Assembly (NCBI GenBank): GCA_973895155.1
Contig: OZ316891.1
Span: 28,148,001-28,212,000 of the forward strand
DNA: 64,000 nucleotides
Reading direction: 5' to 3'
Source: Marsupella aquatica
Taxonomy: Eukaryota > Marchantiophyta
The notes beneath the pieces are model-generated. The model worked only from the letters and a program-made list of their open reading frames with translations. It made no database searches and had not been told where the DNA came from. Numbering within the stretch: position 1 is the stretch's first letter; every line of letters begins with the position of its first letter. Both the position numbers and the translations under genes were made by a program. Positions 1 to 9,350 of this stretch are shown here, piece by piece.

Positions 1-1878
1 CTCAAGACGGAAGAGTTTGGGGATCCAGTAACATATCATATTGGGGTATGTAAGATATTAAACTTTTCATTTGCTTCATATTCCCCTTAATTATAAGTGT
101 GTGTTTTAGGGTTGAAGATGCCCATCACTTAAATCGTTTCGCCATTTGAGGGCAAATCTAAACAAGCAGCAAAGATTTCACCTCTGGGATATAGGAACTG
201 ATCGCTCTTCTGGTTGTGACAGGTGGACGGCTTTGCATACTTGCCTGGACACACAAGTCACGTGATATATTCCGTTGCATCGTCCACCCTCATCGTGTTT
301 GAGAGAAGGTGTGTATATAGAGTAACTCGATCAACACAAAGGCTTTCATGCCCATTCTTTTTATCACCTGGCAAGTTTATGTTTTGTGGGTGTTCATTGT
401 ATCATGGAAAAGTGTAGGGGGGCATAAGTGTCTGTCCTTGTCCCATTGAAATATCCCTGCGATCAGCCTAGAAGCATAGAAGTAACTGGAGGTCCGTCCA
501 TCTTGAATGCATTATGTCCCACTAACTTGGAAACGTGTTCCATCAAGGTATCTGAAAGGAAGCAATTATGAACCAAAGCTCATTGTTGGCTACACTGACG
601 AGCAACCTCTCTTAGATACACCTGGGGAGGTGAGTAACATGGTAGACACTGTTGTCAAACCTCTGCTTCTGTCCATGCCTAATAAATAGAGATGCTGAAG
701 GATTGTTGCGACGAAACTTCTAGTAAAGTTGGATGGTGGATTGCACCAGTTAAACTGCGTGGATACCGAATGAACGTCAATATCTAGTCGTATAAGGCTT
801 TTGTGTGTTCCCTTTGTGTGTTCCTTTTGTGTGTTTTTGTAGTGCTGGTAGGGAAGTTGAGAGATTGCTTGATGTTCTTGTAGGTATTTTCTCTTCGGAA
901 ACTGTTACCCAGCAGCTCTACATACGACTTTAACATCCATGTAAGTTACTTTCATCCTCTGCAGCATGAAGAAAAATACGCACAATTGTGGGGTAGGCAT
1001 GAGTTGGAAATGGTAATTTGTAAACTTACGATATCATTTTAAGTGTTAGATTAGTTTCAGTTTTGCGAGGATCCTATCTAAGAAAACCATGTTGGGGAGA
1101 GGATGTACACATTCGTCTCCCAAAGGCTAACTTTGTGATCCTCGTATGGTGTTTTGGCTGAGCAGGTGATGGATTTCCAACCTGGGGAATACTTGAATGT
1201 GAAGGTGAGTTATTTTTGCCAAGGCTTTAGTACGTTGATCAACTGTTTCATTTAAGTGACAGATGCCTTAACTTTCCTTTGATGGCTTCTTGGTATGGTG
1301 TTTGGAGCAGGAGGTGCACTACAACCAACACGGACTTGTCTTGCTAGAAGGCCGTGGTATTTACCGGCTTGGAAAAGACTGGTACTTCCACCTCCTTTCT
1401 GCAAGATGTCAAAGGGCAATCACAGAGTATTGTAAAGAGTCAGCTAAATTTGTACTGTTACCAAGTGGTTGTGAGTAGGAAGGAGTATCTCTGTTGAAAC
1501 AACGAGAGCTACTGCTGTCCTGTTGACAGTAAACCCGCTCATGACCCAGATGGCCAGATTGATAAATGTTGTCTTGACTGAATGTAGGCATCCTGTTCAA
1601 GCTGGCGATGTTATCTGGATGGCTCCATTTGTTCCACAATGGTAAATAACCTTCCAAACACTCTGTTAACTATAGTCGCGCTTTTATTCAGTAGATATCT
1701 GTCATATGACCTGCCCGAGCTCTTCAGAAATCTTACATTGACCAAACGTATTTCTTCATGGGGATGATTTTTAAAATTTGGCTCTATTCTCTGCAGGTAT
1801 GCAGCTCTGGGGCGAACCCGGTCTCGGTACCTTCTTTACAAGGATGTTAATCGAGATCCTCTTCTCCATCCTTACTGA
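1..1878 (+). CDS. UGLYAH: (S)-ureidoglycine aminohydrolase, 3' part (5' end outside window)
   Basis: This cupin enzyme hydrolyses (S)-ureidoglycine to (S)-ureidoglycolate plus ammonia in purine (allantoate) breakdown; in plants it works in the ER. Exons I place: 1-45, 223-308, 548-629, 884-940, 1166-1204, 1311-1381, 1588-1641 and 1797-1878. All have GT/AG borders, and they join without a frame break to 171 residues plus TGA. The read includes VDGFAYLPGH, LIVFERR, YTDEQPLLDTPGE, YDFNIH, MDFQPGEYLNVK, EVHYNQHGLVLLEG, VIWMAPFVPQWYAALG and SRYLLYKDVNRDPLL. These are hallmark UGLYAH blocks. By family knowledge the Glu/His/His of EVHYNQH and the Gln of VPQW bind the Mn ion, and the Lys of LLYKDVNR lies at the active site; all are present. 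The N-terminal cupin half and signal peptide lie left of the window. The first 45 bases are assigned only by phase and a good GTATGT donor. Nothing suggests a pseudogene. Confidence 0.93.
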
Positions 1879-2727
1879 GGAATAGATGTGACACAACTAG
1901 ATGGAGTTGTGGTTGATGGTTCCGTTTAAGAACCTGGATGTCTGTCTAGGCGTGTAGTCAGGTAGTCAGGAATACTAATTAAGCCAGCTAGAGGCTTCGA
2001 AGTAGCTGGAGTTTTAACTGCTGAGGGTGCCTGCAAGAAATGCTTATCAGTGTGCCGTGATTCTCATAATTGCAGTCTGTTCATAATTTGCTCCCCTTTG
2101 ATGTGCATAAAAGAGTTCAAAGAGGAAAGGACAATTTAGTAAAGCCAAGAGATTGCATGGGTGTTGATATATTTGATATGTGCAAAGATCTTTAAGACTT
2201 CGTTTAGGATGCTGCGCACATCCATGGAAAGCTAAAATTGAGCAATTCACATGCATTCCAATTTGCTGCATCTGGTTGGCTAGGAGTATCACCGATGAAG
2301 GTAAAGCTGACCACTTTAATTGATACCCAACTCATTGTAAAACTGAGATTTGTTTGTCAAGTGGGCTAAGGTAATCACTTCTATTCTCGCCAGTGACTTC
2401 AGCGCAGTATAATCAGCTATTGCCACAACTGGTTTGCTTAGGATAATCCCAAGATTCCAATAACCGCAGTTTTGAAACTTTTGTCAGTCACTATAACATG
2501 CAATCCCACCAAATCTTCAGTGCATTCTGTTTACTTAATGCACTCCGTGGAAAAATCAGGAAGGGCATCAAGGATACAGGAAAGTTTTGATTATGGGCAA
2601 TAATAGCCCCTTAAGACTAGAGCTAAGCTCTTGTTTTGGGGGGCATTATATCCCAAAATGCCTTCCACACACGACTTTATTTTGTACAAAAAGTAAAATG
2701 GACTTAAATGGGCAGCAACGGATCCTG
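1879..2727. other. 3' flank of UGLYAH
   Basis: No gene is seen. The first few hundred bases are probably the 3' untranslated region of the enzyme. The short open frames here, on both strands, show no recognisable protein. Confidence 0.4.
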
Positions 2728-2784
2728 GCTGTTCTCCCTATGAATAGCTGTTCTCCCTACGAATAGCTGTTCTCCCTATGAAAC
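2728..2784. repeat. 19-bp tandem repeat, three units
   Basis: The unit GCTGTTCTCCCTATGAATA occurs three times head to tail, with one C/T change in unit 2 and divergence at the end of unit 3. No coding sense. Confidence 0.85.
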
Positions 2785-3451
2785 CTTTGTGCGTGACTGT
2801 TGGATTTGCCTAAAACCCACCCTGCAGGCCTGCCCTTGGTCCAGTCCGTGGCCCTTGCCACTCTGCACCCGGTCTCCCTGCACGCAAGGCTGCCTGCCTG
2901 GATCTACTAGGGCGTCTCAATTATGGAAAAAAAAAATCAAACATGGGCAACCCGAGATGCAGTCGGGCGCACCGAGACAGGGTTGATGCGGGCCAAGAAA
3001 TTTTGGGGTAGATAATTCTGAGACGGGTCGCGGGTGGAGATGCCGCAGAGTCGACGAGACGCTGCTCCCTGTGCTATTTTGCACGAAGGACTAATCGCTG
3101 TGCTGTTTTGCATGAAAGGCTAATCATGGTCGGGCGGGGGTGTAAATTTCCCGGGCATGACTGGTCGGGCACCACAATTGGTGCTCGACCAGTCCTGTCC
3201 GGAGGCCCGGGCGCCGATACTCCTGGGCGCTGAAATTTCCCGCAACTGACCATATATGAGACGCCCTACTGTAAGTCACTTCTCCAAGGGGAAGGGGAGG
3301 CTCTTGCCCTCCCTGATACATCCCAGCAGTTCGGCCTCCCTTGTGTGGGAGGCCCCAGGGGTATCTCACATGGGGAGGGGAAGGAGAGAATGGGGAGGGC
3401 GAGGAAAAAAAGGGGGGAAAAAAAAGGAAACATTTGGAAGTATTTTGCCAT
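2785..3451. other. GC-rich intergenic segment at the edge of a retroelement relic
   Basis: Noticeably richer in GC than its flanks. It holds two diverged copies of a roughly 28-bp unit (3070-3125, core TTTTGCAYGAARG) and the hairpin listed separately. An AG-rich run lies at 3370-3430. No convincing gene. Confidence 0.4.
3159..3194. repeat. Strong inverted repeat (15-bp stem, 6-nt loop)
   Basis: GACTGGTCGGGCACC (3159-3173) pairs with GGTGCTCGACCAGTC (3180-3194) with one mismatch around the loop ACAATT. It sits inside the GC-rich leader of the element relic. Confidence 0.8.
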
Positions 3452-4322
3452 CCTTGCCCCTGAGGAAAGGTAGGAATGTTCTCAAAGAGCTGGAAAAAAA
3501 AGGAAACGTTTGGAAATAGTTTGCCTTCCTTGCTGTGAGAGATGCGATTGCTCAGGTTCTCTCTGGCTCTTTGGTCAGCATGCGGCGGGAGGTGGTGCTC
3601 AAGTTACCTGGTCCTCCATCACAGCGGTTACGGGTGGATCTTACCATGGTCCGTGAGGGTCAACGTACTTGGGCAGATGTAGTAGTGGCAAACCCATTGC
3701 GCCAAGACATCATTGGGTCAGCGGCAACAACGGCAGGGGCAGCGGCATCACGAGCAGCAACAACGAAGGAGGCCAAATATGCTGCCCGAGCTTCATCTGA
3801 TACCTTCCTCCCCCTTGCTCTTGAGATATTTGGGCATCTCCACCATCAATTCGACGGGCTTCTTCGACAAGTTGCTCGGGATGTTCATGGTCGGATGGGT
3901 CCCACCGGACCCCCACTATCTGTTTTGACCACGCACTTTCGCCAACGCATTTCAGTCACCTTACAGCGTGCTCAAGCTCGGGCCATCCATCGTCGATCTT
4001 TGACAGTGGGTGCTAGTGTGCCTCCGCAGCGGCTAGCCCCCCTGGAAGACATTCCAGTCCCACTTGCCGATTTAGTTTCGACACTTGATGTGGACCATTA
4101 GCTGTTAGCCCCATTAGCTACGAATGATAAGGACCTCGGTCCATTTGCAGTCTTTTTAGTTCCCCTTTCTTGGTTCTTAGAGGGTTCCTTTTGATCTTGG
4201 TTTTGCCCACTTGGGACCTATTTTGTTTATTCTTTTCTAATCTGTTTGGCCCTTTTTGTATAAACTTTGTGTATATTTTTCCTTGCCCCTGAGGAAAGGT
4301 AGAAATGTTCTCAAATAGCTTC
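3424..4322 (+). mobile_element. LINE-like retroelement relic bounded by short direct repeats
   Basis: The coding relic at 3535-4101 is bracketed by a 40-bp direct repeat (3452-3492 and 4281-4320, core CCTTGCCCCTGAGGAAAGGT) that differs at only a few positions. A second, diverged local repeat (GGAAAC.TTTGGAA...TTTGCC.TCCTTGC) is at 3426-3456 and 3502-3533. The direct repeats could be a large insertion-associated duplication or a shared element sequence. They are too long for a normal LINE target-site duplication. Confidence 0.5.
3535..4101 (+). pseudogene. Fragment of retroelement polyprotein C-terminus
   Basis: An open frame of 188 codons with no ATG at its left edge; it opens with GTG. It reads VRDAIAQVL, RVDLTMVREGQRTWADVVVANP, then YAARASSDTFLPLALEIFGHL and LTTHFRQRISVTLQRAQARAIHRRSL, and ends LDVDH-stop. 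This layout resembles the region after the reverse transcriptase in plant non-LTR elements, where a conserved Asp-rich strand precedes an '(F)xPLALExFG' block. I recognise it by pattern, not by search. The upstream reverse transcriptase is absent, so this is a 5'-truncated or partial copy. A related, more decayed copy lies on the minus strand at 28321-29500, which supports the element assignment. Confidence 0.6.
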
Positions 4323-4366
4323 TTAAGGGGTTGCACTACTCGCTACTTCAGGTTCTTAACGGGTTG

Positions 4367-4611
4367 CACTACTCGCTAATCCACCTCTCTCACATGGGGA
4401 GGTGCTCTCCGCCCCACCATTATGCACTACTCGCTAATCCACCTCTCTCAATGGGGAGGTGCTCTCCACCCCACCATTATGCACTACTCGCTATTCCACC
4501 TCTCTCAATGGGGAGGTGCTCTCCACCCCACCATTATGCGATCTTAATGGGTCGCACTACTCGCTATTCCACCTCTCACATGGGGAGGTGCTCTGCACCC
4601 CACCATTATGC
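4367..4611. repeat. 57-bp minisatellite, four units
   Basis: Units begin near 4367, 4425, 4482 and 4555 with the core CACTACTCGCTAWTCCACCT, followed by TGGGGAGGTGCTCTCC and CCCACCATTATGC. A 16-base insert separates units 3 and 4, and a partial unit lies upstream at 4331-4350. Within each unit CACCTC pairs with GAGGTG, so each can form a small hairpin. The open frames across it are artefacts of the period. Confidence 0.88.
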
Positions 4612-6324
4612 AATTTACTCGAGAGCTCTACCAGACTTTTACAGTAGAGTTTGTCTTTTTTTCTCCCAGCTTTGGGGGGATTGTCGGTTTTTGTCATTGT
4701 TTCTTGGTTATGATAGAGGGACGGCATTGTCAGGCCTCTTGGGTTTTCTTGGGCCCCTTCACACTTCTGTTTCCTTCCCACTTCTGTTTCCTTCCCTTTA
4801 TTGGGTTGCTGTGCCTTTGAGACCTCTATCCAGGTTTGGCGTTTTTGCCTTTTGACACGTTAATGTATAATGTCAATATCTTCTTACTGAAGAAGCTTCA
4901 TGATTAAACATCCGGGTGCAAGAATTCGATTCCAAGCTCTGCTGCAGTTCTCTTCATGGGATGACATTCCGTCATGTTACACAGTAGAAAGCGCAGGACT
5001 ACATTACCAAGAAACACTTCCGTTGTCGTCGACTGTTCGCTTCATTTGCTCCCAAAGACTGGAGCGTTTGGGTGAGTATTGAATCGCTTCGAAGTTTCTA
5101 TGAGACGGGGATTAGATGACAAGGCTCAAATCTGTTCCAGACAAACTGCAGAATTGTCCTGCTCATTTCAGAGATCCAGGCAGGAAGGGAGGCATCAGTG
5201 ACAAGCTGTAATTTGTAATTGGGACCTTAGCTTCCACTGAAACCCAAAGTATCTTCTCAATTAAGCTCAGACCTCAAAACTTCTCTAGGTTCGAAACTTG
5301 GAAGAAATTTACGACCCTTTTACCTTACCTAAGCTTGCAGCCTGATGTTCTGTTTGCCAAACACAAACATACAATTATGTACTTCTGCTGGAGCAGGCCT
5401 CTTGGGAAGGCTTCAATCTACCGTGCAAAGAAGAAAAATCAGCAAAGCATTTTGCACCAAACCCACCAGGTGAACCAGAAGACTCAGATCAACGATTCAA
5501 CCCGCGATTAATAGCAGCAAATCGTTATTGAGTGGGACACTGAAAGAACAGGGCAGAACAGAGATGATACGATGTCCACCTTTTACTACCTTAAAAGCGT
5601 GGAGCACCTCCACGGCGGATCTGGACTACGCCCCAACAAATGAATGTACTTAACGAACTGCTGGAGTCCTTGCAAACTGGCATCTCTCTAACTGAGCGCC
5701 TGCAATGAATGGGTGGATGGGCGGCTTTTTTCCGGCCAAGTCCTACCTAACAAGATCATGACACTGCCAAAACGCTAGTTTTGATTGATTGCAGACGGTC
5801 ATCAAATGACTTGGAAGAGTCTCGTAGTTCAGGTTTCACTGGGCACATCATTGCTACTCTCTTTCTATCCTCGCAATCCGGAAACACAGGGCACGGCATT
5901 TCCTTACAAGACCATACGATGACATGACATTTTTCAAGCAGGCTATGGTCGGAATGTCAACGTATGACTGCACGTGATGTGTGTTCAACGAGAAGTCACA
6001 TCTTGAAGTGTGATGGAGCTTTGTTTCCAGTAATTTACATGATGCCCGAGTAGATCCTCCAGATTTGAACGGCGAACAGCTACTCTGATCCAATCCGACC
6101 GCGGCCACAAAACCTTGTTTGACCCCTCCTTCCAGGCTGGACAGTCCAGTCGAGACATGAGGCTGAAAGGGTTGAAGAAAAAACCCACTCGCCCCATGAC
6201 GACGTTTACTCAGCTTTCCCAGGACAAATTGCATTCTTATGAACAATTGAAAGGAAATCAGATTGGGAGAACCTTTACAATGACGGAAAAGCAGCAGCAG
6301 AAAAAGGGACAAGCGGCGTGCGGA
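4612..6324. other. Intergenic; right part probably 3' UTR of the cyclin
   Basis: No gene is recognised. Because the cyclin runs leftward and stops at 6325, the part up to perhaps 5850 is a plausible 3' untranslated region. The 152-codon minus frame at 5854-6312 has no recognisable domain. Confidence 0.4.
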
Positions 6325-8007
6325 CTAGCTTTCATGGTCCTCAAAACACTCTTGGGAAATCTTCGCAGCGGGTGTGAGAGTCGCAACACATTTGAACTTG
6401 TGTTGACTGTACTTTTCTCTAATGGCGGGCAACGTGCAGTTCCTTGTGTTGCTTTGTAGCTCGTGAATTTCCTTCACGCATTCTTTCAGGTCTGACGCCC
6501 GATACCCTGTGTAGTGCCTCAGAGTTGAAGTCCAAGGGTTCGATGTCCCGTAGATGGTAAGTCTGGCAACAAAGACGGCGGATGCAGCAACCATGGACGG
6601 GAGATAATGTAGAAAAGTGTACTCCACAAGCGTCAGCTCAGCGAGGTAATTGCCTAGGAACTCGAGCTGAAGTTCCGGGGTTCCTGCTTGTGACGCTCGG
6701 ATGAAGCGCCTCAGAAAGCTTTTGGTCGTTGGAGTGGTGAGCTCGAAATGTAAGTTAGTTAGTACCCGCCTTTCCATCTCCAAAACCTCCTCACGAGCAT
6801 AGGTGTTGTCGGTGATGTAGCAGAACTCCTCGACTTGTGGAGCGCAAATCTCCTCGTACTTAGCTGCAATCAACATGCAAGACACTCCTAGAAGCTGCAG
6901 GCGCTGCCTGTTGACGACGTTTTTGGAAAGAAAACGATCGATGTATGAAACTGTCAAATAAAGAGTGTCTGGGACCAGTTTGTACTCCTCGGCGACTTCC
7001 ACAAGCCAATCAATCAGAATGCCTCTCATACTGGGATTTATGTCCTGTTGCAATCCCTCCATGAACTCTGTCGTAGGCCTTCTCTTGACCTCTTGCATTC
7101 GCAGATGCTGGTATATATCCACAGCATAAATACTGCACATTTGCGGATCAGTGTTGTCGCAATCAATATCTGTGAAGCTCTCCCTACTATTCGGCCACCC
7201 TACTTCCTGTCCCGCCTGATTACTAACGGACCAATCCGGCTGCCCCTGCCCTAAATTGACCTTCGAATTCCTCGAAATGTACAGATTCTCCAGAGTTTTT
7301 CTTTCCAAAGATGCAATGTCACTCTGCGAGGCGGGCTTTCTGCTCTCTGCCGGGGGTGCTACAACAATAGCATTGGCATTGCTAACCTTCACTGCTACAT
7401 CAACTCCATACCTGCTTGAGGACACCGAATCGACATCAATTCGATTTGGAGGGACATTCTCACGATTTTGGTGCTCGGCAGCAGCAGCCGGGCCTGCTAC
7501 TGCCACCGGTGCGCTGGCCTTCAGAGGCTTCTCTGGAGCCGCAACCTTTTCACGCTTCGTCGCCGTTGTTGAATCTGCGTCTCCATTTCTTGCGGGAGCC
7601 GACACTCCCAAAGCCTTGCTTTTTGCTGCTGCTCCCGTGGTGGCATTCGCTTTGGCCCCTTGTACAGAATTCCGCACACCAGGAATACTCGGATGATTTG
7701 ACAAATTTGCGAGAGCAGCGCGCTTCTTCACTGCGAGGTCGGGAGAGGAATTCCGAGAGGAGGGCAGACTGCCGTGGTTGTTGGACATGTTGGCCAGAGC
7801 AGCACGCTTCTTGGCTTGCTGTGCCCCTGCAGAAGGAAATGCTGCCCGAGCAGCGTCGTCTATAGCCGCTCTCTTCGAGGCCGCTCTCGTGGTTCGTTTC
7901 ATGTCCTCCCCGGACCCGGAAAGAAGCATGCCCCCTGCACCTCCTGAAGCCGCTGATCCCACACTCGACCGCTTCCGGACTCGCACCCCTTCCCCTTCTC
8001 CAGACAT
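6325..8007 (-). CDS. CYCA: A-type cyclin, intronless
   Basis: Regulatory subunit of cyclin-dependent kinase in S/G2/M phases, nuclear. The start is the ATG at 8007 (MSGEGEGVRVRKRSS); the open frame extends 12 codons further but without an ATG. The 560-residue protein has an Arg/Ala-rich N-terminus with two perfect destruction boxes, RAALANMSN (residues 68-76) and RAALANLSN (96-104). A decayed third copy, RAAIDDAAR, lies at 46-54. The cyclin box starts near residue 295: DPQMCSIYAVDIYQHL, then MRGILIDWLVEVAEEYKLVP (327 onward) with the A-cyclin MRxILxDWLVEV signature. YLTVSYIDRFLS, LLGVSCMLIAAKYEEICAP and FCYITDNTY follow, and then the C-terminal fold to EDHES. Plant CYCA genes normally carry several introns, whereas the whole domain here is one uninterrupted frame. 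The CYCA1/2/3 subgroup is not settled. Confidence 0.95.
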   Translation of the reverse strand: MSGEGEGVRVRKRSSVGSAASGGAGGMLLSGSGEDMKRTTRAASKRAAIDDAARAAFPSAGAQQAKKRAALANMSNNHGSLPSSRNSSPDLAVKKRAALANLSNHPSIPGVRNSVQGAKANATTGAAAKSKALGVSAPARNGDADSTTATKREKVAAPEKPLKASAPVAVAGPAAAAEHQNRENVPPNRIDVDSVSSSRYGVDVAVKVSNANAIVVAPPAESRKPASQSDIASLERKTLENLYISRNSKVNLGQGQPDWSVSNQAGQEVGWPNSRESFTDIDCDNTDPQMCSIYAVDIYQHLRMQEVKRRPTTEFMEGLQQDINPSMRGILIDWLVEVAEEYKLVPDTLYLTVSYIDRFLSKNVVNRQRLQLLGVSCMLIAAKYEEICAPQVEEFCYITDNTYAREEVLEMERRVLTNLHFELTTPTTKSFLRRFIRASQAGTPELQLEFLGNYLAELTLVEYTFLHYLPSMVAASAVFVARLTIYGTSNPWTSTLRHYTGYRASDLKECVKEIHELQSNTRNCTLPAIREKYSQHKFKCVATLTPAAKISQECFEDHES

Positions 8008-8086
8008 TAGTGAAGAAGTAGAAGCCGACTCCTTCCACCACACCGAGAAGTGGAAGCAGACAGGCGAATCGGCTCAGCTAAAAAAT

Positions 8087-8202
8087 CCGTTGCTCCTTCT
8101 CACTCTACTCTCCCGACATGAGGACCGCAGTGGCCGTTCGTTGGCAGAAACTCACACTCTGCGTCAAAACTCGATTCACGAAAAGCAATTCCGTCGCCCG
8201 TT
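8087..8202 (-). promoter_or_regulatory. Cluster of three MSA-like AACGG cores upstream of cyclin A
   Basis: Read on the minus strand, AACGG cores occur at 8087-8091, 8134-8138 and 8198-8202, all in the same orientation as the gene and within 200 bp of its ATG. AACGG is the core of the mitosis-specific activator element bound by three-repeat MYB factors on plant mitotic cyclin genes. The flanks match the full MSA consensus only partly, and they may lie in the 5' leader. Suggestive only. Confidence 0.35.
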
Positions 8203-9350
8203 TACTCTCCAGACATCAATCTGCACCTACACTCCGCACTAAACCAGACAGCAGAACAAGCGGAGAGGAAACAAGCTCACTACCACATTAACCCTCCGAC
8301 AACTCGATGTCTTCTCCCTCTCCAGGCATGAGTGAAGAAGACGAGGACTCCTCTCAAAACCCAGAAAAAAACGCCAGCAGTAGTAGAAAATGTAATCACG
8401 ACCTCCTAATCCGTCGACGCTCTCTTTTCTCAAACTCTCCTCGCCTTCCCTCCCCTCTCGTCTTCAAATCTCCTCCCCTCTCACCGCCCACCAAGAACGA
8501 ACAGCCGTGGCAGAAGAGAAATCGCCTAACAAGAACGATAATCCGCCCTCTCCACTCCTCCTCTCGCCTCCTCCGCTCTGCTTCTCCTCAAGCAATCCGC
8601 TCCGGCTTTCCTCTCCTCCTCTCCTCGCTGCGTCCTAGATGACTACCTCTCCACCTCCGCTGCGGAAGAGACAGACGACGTCTGAGCCTCCTTCTCCTCC
8701 GATTCTCTCAATACCAGCTCCTGAGCTGCCTCAGCCTCATCATCATCATCATTCAAGCTTTTTTCCCACCCTGCGCCATCACCCATATTCCAAAACCCTC
8801 CCCCCTGCCTCCCTCCTCCTGCACAACTCTGCCTCTGCTCCTCCTCCTCCTCCTGCCACAGCTCAAAGTTGGCGACATTCTTCAAACCCCGAGCGCGGTT
8901 TACTCGTTTGAAATTGACTTCGAATTTCCCCCCTTCCCCTTCCTTCCCACCCTGGTAACCTTCATCGGACCAGACCACACACCACACCAGACCACACAGA
9001 CTAACCACACCAGACTAACCACACCAGCGAGGTCTCCAGACACCAGTAGTAGTAGTACAGTGGACACAGGCAGAACAGAAGAAGACGGCCCCGAACCCAA
9101 ACTCAGCACCAAGTCCTCCCCTAACCACGGTTCTCCATGGCATCCCCTTATTCGCCCCGCCTCCCAACGGACCTTCCCTCCCTACCCCGCCCCGCCACGT
9201 GCGCCCTCCTTCAAACCGCGAATGCCCCGCCCTCCGACCACTGCCGGACTGGCCTGCCCGGTCACCCTCCTCCCACCTTCAACTCTCCCGCGCCGGTTCT
9301 CCCGGTGACTCTGCTACCGCCGGTGCCGACCTGTAATCGCCGGTCGCCAT
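8203..9350 (-). other. Cyclin A 5' leader and upstream region, strand-biased
   Basis: Strongly CT-rich on the plus strand (AG-rich on the cyclin strand) with a (CAT)n run near 8738-8751 and CCA/ACC-rich stretches at 8975-9030. A CTCTCCAGRCAT motif recurs near 8001, 8205 and 8318. Many apparent open frames arise from this composition. I see no separate gene. Confidence 0.45.

Noticed and set aside
4331-4855. 174-codon plus frame with MGRCSPPHHYA repeats
   Set aside because: The repeats are the translation of the 57-bp minisatellite. No family and no splice context.
7256-7865. Plus-strand frames of 146-149 codons
   Set aside because: They are antisense shadows of the cyclin A N-terminus, whose Ala/Ser codons keep opposite frames open.
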